Shown here piece by piece: positions 5,394 through 8,821 of a stretch of 8,821 bases of DNA. The stretch is taken from assembly GCA_002436185.1 (NCBI GenBank), contig DJKX01000055.1, positions 1 through 8,821 of the forward strand, in the 5' to 3' direction. The notes beneath the pieces were generated by a model. That model searched no databases. It was given only the letters and a program-made list of their open reading frames with translations, and was not told where the DNA came from. Position numbers and translations under genes: made by a program. Each line of letters opens with the position of its first letter. Positions within the stretch are counted from its first letter, which is position 1. Origin of the DNA: Fidelibacterota bacterium UBA6531. Lineage in GTDB: Bacteria; Fidelibacterota; Marinisomatia; Marinisomatales; TCS55.

Positions 5394-8329
5394 TATAAAC
5401 CTCCTACACAATAATTCATTGCAATTCTCCATTGCACATCATTAGTCAAATCAAAATAACCATCCCAACCCATACCAAGCATGTGCCTTTTAAGTGCAAC
5501 ACCCTCGAAGCTACCCATATGAGCAAATTCATAGACAGGTGTGTTCTTCATTTTCTTTACCCATGCTTTGCCTTCTGCTTCTGTCATCCTAGCAAAGAAA
5601 TTACCTTCAGGGTCTGGCCATCTGCCGCCTCTAGCTCTATTGAGAAATCCTCTATAAAATGACCTTCTGTAAAATTCCATTTCTGTCGCACTAACCCCAG
5701 CATCAAATCCATATTTCCCCCAAGCATAACCACCCACATCTATGTTAGCATATGTGTTAATGCCTTTGAATCCAGACCTGCGATATAATTCTAATTGTCT
5801 GCGGAAAGTTTGTTTCATAAAACTCTTGTTTGTCAAGGAACGGTGTACCCAATATTCTCCATGGTGAATAACATTGGAACCTTTTGGTACATTCCTAGCA
5901 ATTTCAAACATCCTAGTGCCATTGTGGGCTCTTCCATTAATAAACATCCTTGCTGCACTTGGGCTGAATTGTACATCTATGGTTGCAACTGTTGCTGCTA
6001 AATCATCGCTGACAAATGTTCTTATCATTTGCTCTTTTGTATAGTAATTACCAAACATGTCTTTGCAACGATCGGCATTTTTTATATTGTTTTCCCAATT
6101 TGGATCGGCTTTGTTGCCCCAGCTGGATCGTGCTTTGCTTCTAGATACAGGATCTGAAATTTTCTTCTCAGCTCCAACTGTTTTTTTGTCAGCTTTTACT
6201 GGTAAAGTGAAACAGCGTTCGTTAATATCGCTTGGATAACTAGCATCACCCATATATCCAGGTGGCACATTGAATGCATTGCCCACCTTAACAACCTCGC
6301 CATCAACACCAGTGTGAGTATCTCTTACCAAGCCATCTCTCTGTGACACCCACATATGGTTTTCAACTCTATCCGATTGCTTCATACTTCTGAAACGTCC
6401 ATAATTTGTACCGCTTACAACTTCAGTTCTGGCTATGCGTGCAGCACGGAATGCTGTCTGGCTTTTAAAATAACTCTCAATGCTAGAACCTAGTTGGTTC
6501 ATGGTAAGATTCTCAGCCGCACCTCGTTTTAAAAGTTTATCGATGCGTTCTTTGGTGGTTTGATTTACAATGGTTGCATATTCAGTTGTCCTTGTGCCTA
6601 CATATTCAGCAACACGTGGGTCAGACAGAAAAAATTCACCATTAATACTTCTGGCAAATTCTTCTGCAGCCAACGCCACAGCTTCCATGATATAAGGTTC
6701 GCCAAGTGCCTCAAATTCTTTAACCCAAGCATCGAAATCAAACACATCCCCCACATTCATAGCACTAGCCTTGTAAAAAGATTTCGTCCCAAAGTTTGCT
6801 ATAATCTCTGCTTGTTGTTTTTTAAATAATTTTACTGTTGCCTTCTCAAATTTAGCACTAACCCTCCGTTGGATCCGCAATAGTGCTCGGTGAATCTGTT
6901 GCTTTTCTATTTCAACTTCAGATTCCTTAGTGTGCTGGTTTGTTAAATTTATTTCTTTAGATAATATTTCTATTTCGGACTTCTTTTCGATATCTTCTAT
7001 GGCTTTGTCAATTTTATTTAGTTTGCCATCGATAGATTTTTCAGGTTCTTCAAAATTTGTACCAATCTCACCGATAGGTAACATGGTAGAACCTACAAAG
7101 TGACCATCCATCATTTCATCTTCCACCCTATCCATCCCCAAAACATCTTCCCTAAAATCATTTGGACTTACAGCACCCATATTGAACCCAACTCTGTAAC
7201 GATCGGCCATCTTTTCAATGTCAGGCTGCAAAGCAGAAATATTCCCAAGGTCAAATTCTATCCTTGGACCAGCATCTCCGATATTAGGCATAAACATCTC
7301 AGTAATTATTTGCTCAATTCTTTTGATTTTCGGTTTAAGGGTATCCCATAGCAATCTATATTGAACATCCGCATTCGCAATAACACTAGCCTCTTTAAAC
7401 TGCATCAAAAACACAGGTGGTATGCCATAAACTTCGCTGACAGTATCTTTTGTCCACTGGCGTTGTTCCATGTACTGCATATCTCGTTGATTAAGTTGCA
7501 TCTGCTGCCATTTTAGACCGTGAGTTAGAAACATAATCTTACCTTTTGAGTCTGCACCAACATGTTCCTTTGAGATATACCCTCTTGTGCGTTCCCAGTC
7601 ACCTTGACTCATATCCATATCTGTAGAAATTATACCAGATGGCTGAGCACCTCTTTCAAATAAACTTTTGGACGAGGTAACAGCATTCAATTCAAGTATG
7701 ATATCTGATTCTGCTGCGGCAATTGGTGATAGTCCACGGATGTGATTAGTCGGATTGTAATATTTCAGAAAGAACATATCCTCGGATTCTATCCTGATTG
7801 CTTTTCCAGATTTATTGAACAGATAATGGTCAATAACAAATTGATTGCTCGGTACAACCTCAATCAAATCAGGTCTTATTGGATAAGCAGAGATAACTTT
7901 CCCTGCTCCATCACGATCCAGTAGCCAAAAAGCCTCTCCTGTAAGTTCTAAAAAACCAATCGTCTGTTCCCAGAAATCAAAATGAGTTTGCTGGTTGTTG
8001 TACGTCTTGAACAATTGGTATTCAGGGTTGTCTGTGACGTCTGTTTCCCCATCCATAATCCGTACTGGCAGCATCGAAATGTTATTAGCTATAACTTGTA
8101 CAGCTCTGTAAATCGGTGCAGATATTGAGTAAAGTTTTTGAAAATCTTTGTTGTCAGAACTAGGTTTCCCGACCCCACCCCATGGTTCGTGAAGTAAGCT
8201 AGAGAATGGAGGGGCATCTTTGGTATCGAGTGTGGTAGAGGAGGTGTTCGGCAGGATGCTGCGGGTAAAGACCGAGGTAATGTCATTTGACTTGTGAATC
8301 CTACCTATGAAATCCCCAAAGATGCCCAT
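5393..8329 (-). CDS. Portal protein fused to MuF head-morphogenesis domain and unknown C-terminal domain
   Basis: This 978-residue protein carries three parts. Residues about 60-430 match HK97-family portals, the dodecameric ring through which DNA enters the head: see ISAPIYRAVQVIANNISMLP (69-88), SEVYGIPPVFL (298-308) and the helix around TLKPKIKRIEQII (330-342). Residues about 430-510 are highly charged and probably coiled coil. Residues about 560-710 match the MuF / SPP1 gp7 domain, with RAARIARTEVVSGTNYGR (628-645), a following Trp-Asp-His pattern (W660, D670, H672) and NERCFTLPV (703-711). MuF proteins are minor head proteins bound near the portal. Residues about 730-978 are unrecognised, but include the distinctive stretch NIDVGGYAWGKYGFDA (862-877). 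Portal and MuF are usually separate neighbouring genes, so this is a natural fusion; the reading frame is uninterrupted. The start follows the upstream stop by one base, with only a weak AGGA, so translation may depend on coupling. Confidence 0.92.
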   Translation of the reverse strand: MGIFGDFIGRIHKSNDITSVFTRSILPNTSSTTLDTKDAPPFSSLLHEPWGGVGKPSSDNKDFQKLYSISAPIYRAVQVIANNISMLPVRIMDGETDVTDNPEYQLFKTYNNQQTHFDFWEQTIGFLELTGEAFWLLDRDGAGKVISAYPIRPDLIEVVPSNQFVIDHYLFNKSGKAIRIESEDMFFLKYYNPTNHIRGLSPIAAAESDIILELNAVTSSKSLFERGAQPSGIISTDMDMSQGDWERTRGYISKEHVGADSKGKIMFLTHGLKWQQMQLNQRDMQYMEQRQWTKDTVSEVYGIPPVFLMQFKEASVIANADVQYRLLWDTLKPKIKRIEQIITEMFMPNIGDAGPRIEFDLGNISALQPDIEKMADRYRVGFNMGAVSPNDFREDVLGMDRVEDEMMDGHFVGSTMLPIGEIGTNFEEPEKSIDGKLNKIDKAIEDIEKKSEIEILSKEINLTNQHTKESEVEIEKQQIHRALLRIQRRVSAKFEKATVKLFKKQQAEIIANFGTKSFYKASAMNVGDVFDFDAWVKEFEALGEPYIMEAVALAAEEFARSINGEFFLSDPRVAEYVGTRTTEYATIVNQTTKERIDKLLKRGAAENLTMNQLGSSIESYFKSQTAFRAARIARTEVVSGTNYGRFRSMKQSDRVENHMWVSQRDGLVRDTHTGVDGEVVKVGNAFNVPPGYMGDASYPSDINERCFTLPVKADKKTVGAEKKISDPVSRSKARSSWGNKADPNWENNIKNADRCKDMFGNYYTKEQMIRTFVSDDLAATVATIDVQFSPSAARMFINGRAHNGTRMFEIARNVPKGSNVIHHGEYWVHRSLTNKSFMKQTFRRQLELYRRSGFKGINTYANIDVGGYAWGKYGFDAGVSATEMEFYRRSFYRGFLNRARGGRWPDPEGNFFARMTEAEGKAWVKKMKNTPVYEFAHMGSFEGVALKRHMLGMGWDGYFDLTNDVQWRIAMNYCVGGL
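5400..5405 (-). promoter_or_regulatory. Ribosome-binding site AGGAGG that fixes a GTG start
   Basis: A perfect AGGAGG sits inside the last codons of the portal-MuF gene (the Val-Gly-Gly before its final Leu), six bases upstream of GTG at 5393. It is the strongest such site in the window and decides the start of the 62-residue gene in favour of GTG over the upstream in-frame ATG at 5432. Confidence 0.8.
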
Positions 8330-8330
8330 G

Positions 8331-8552
8331 TTAAAATCCTAGATTCTTTGTGACTAAAAAAGCACCAACTGTGCTAAATGTTAATATTGCAGTGGCTATA
8401 AAACCGACAAGAAATCCTACTCCATGCCAGTAGATAATTCTGGCTGGTATGCTAGATTTCGGTATTTCGGCATGTGGCGTCACTATGCAAAAGTAGATCG
8501 AAAAAAAGCCGAAAAAAAGGTAAAAAATGAAGAAAATTGCTATAATTATCAT
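8331..8552 (-). CDS. Small two-helix membrane protein, unknown function
   Basis: A 73-residue protein with two predicted membrane spans, residues about 2-24 (very rich in Ile and Phe) and 45-67 (Gly/Ala/Thr-rich). They are joined by a polar loop of about 20 residues with His, Lys, Arg and two Pro. No signal peptidase site or catalytic motif is visible. The ATG (8552-8550) overlaps the terminase TGA as ATGA, with a modest AGGA about 10 bases upstream. The TAA stop (8333-8331) lies one base before the portal ATG. Such exact packing between two essential genes supports a real gene. Size and topology would fit a holin-like or membrane-anchoring protein, but the position between terminase and portal is not the usual place for lysis genes and no lysin gene is beside it. 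Function is therefore left open. Confidence 0.75.
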   Translation of the reverse strand: MIIIAIFFIFYLFFGFFSIYFCIVTPHAEIPKSSIPARIIYWHGVGFLVGFIATAILTFSTVGAFLVTKNLGF

Positions 8553-8821
8553 AAACTAAACATCCTAACACCCTGTGATTTAAAGTATCCCCATATAGCC
8601 ATTACCAAAGCATCAGCTGAGTCAGGACTTCCTCCTCTGTTGCGTGATTTGTAAAGGTCTTTGGGTTCAATAAACCATACCAAAGGTTCTTTATTTTTGA
8701 CTGACCAATTTTTTTTGCGAGTTGTGATTTCGTGTATTGTTTGTTCTGAGATATTGAGCTGGATTTCTGGGAAGTGTTCAACCCTTTTCTCAATAACAAG
8801 GCTCGACCGATACCATGCTTC
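8549..8821 (-). CDS. Terminase large subunit, C-terminal end (partial)
   Basis: The frame opens beyond position 8821, so only the last 90 residues are present, ending at TGA (8551-8549). The large terminase is the ATP-driven motor that cuts concatemeric phage DNA and pumps it through the portal. The visible part belongs to the RNase H-like nuclease domain. Near the end it reads YKSRNRGGSPDSADALVMA, the usual C-terminal Asp-x-x-Asp-Ala motif of TerL nucleases, in which an Asp helps bind the catalytic metal. The ATPase Walker motifs must lie outside the window. The position just before a portal gene fits the usual terminase-portal order. The stop overlaps the next start as ATGA, which suggests translational coupling. 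Another minus-strand frame (8602-8799) is open here but lacks any phage motif and is a shadow. The family call is firm; the subgroup is not determinable. Confidence 0.9.
   Translation of the reverse strand, partial: EAWYRSSLVIEKRVEHFPEIQLNISEQTIHEITTRKKNWSVKNKEPLVWFIEPKDLYKSRNRGGSPDSADALVMAIWGYFKSQGVRMFSL

Noticed and set aside
5394..5432. Extended start (ATG at 5432) for the 62-residue protein
   Set aside because: It overlaps the portal gene by 40 bases without a ribosome-binding site; the GTG at 5393 has a perfect one.
8089..8286. Minus-strand frame of 65 residues beginning MTLPRS
   Set aside because: It is an out-of-frame shadow inside the N-terminal part of the portal gene.
8424..8654. 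A 76-residue plus-strand frame
   Set aside because: It spans antisense across the junction of the terminase and the small membrane protein, both better supported, and shows no motif.
8602..8799. Minus-strand frame of 65 residues beginning MLLRKG
   Set aside because: The neighbouring minus-strand frame gives the terminase nuclease ending with the SPDSADAL motif, and no overlap of two real genes is needed.

Overview
The window is a slice of the structural (head and fibre) module of a tailed double-stranded DNA phage or prophage. Every gene I can support lies on the minus strand, so transcription runs from high to low coordinates. There are no tRNAs, rRNAs, insertion sequences, CRISPR arrays or host genes. 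The sequence is AT-leaning (about 40% G+C by eye), and strong Shine-Dalgarno sites (AAGGAG type) precede many genes, which points to a bacterial host. The host cannot be named from this window. The fibre-type domains resemble those common in environmental and marine phages, but that is only an impression.

In transcription order: (1) the C-terminal end of the large terminase subunit (8821-8549, entering from outside the window); (2) a 73-residue protein with two predicted membrane helices, starting in an ATGA overlap with the terminase stop; (3) a 978-residue fusion of HK97-type portal, MuF head-morphogenesis domain and a C-terminal domain of about 250 residues of unknown function; (4) a 62-residue charged protein starting at GTG; (5) an HK97-type prohead protease with a C-terminal coiled-coil extension; (6) the HK97-fold major capsid protein; (7) a 69-base spacer with a 16-bp hairpin whose two G-U pairs form only in the sense transcript; (8, 9) two adjacent small proteins that share an N-terminal domain but end in different putative DNA-binding folds; (10, 11) two small beta-rich structural proteins; (12) the first 426 residues of a tail-fibre-like protein that runs out of the window at position 1.

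Together these genes package DNA (terminase), build the packaging vertex (portal-MuF), assemble and mature the prohead (protease, capsid protein with N-terminal delta-like coiled coil), and begin the neck, baseplate or fibre set. The genes are packed so tightly that stops, starts and ribosome-binding sites overlap. Three junctions carry the identical 8-mer TAAAGGAG, two are TAAATG with no evident ribosome-binding site, and others are ATGA, TAGTG and TAATG. This indicates one co-transcribed, translationally coupled operon. No recognisable adaptor, major tail protein or tape-measure gene appears between capsid and fibre.

The least explained items are the C-terminal domain of the portal-MuF fusion, which has a weak acetyltransferase-like (GNAT-like) pattern, the paralogous small-protein pair, the membrane protein between terminase and portal, and the hairpin after the capsid gene.
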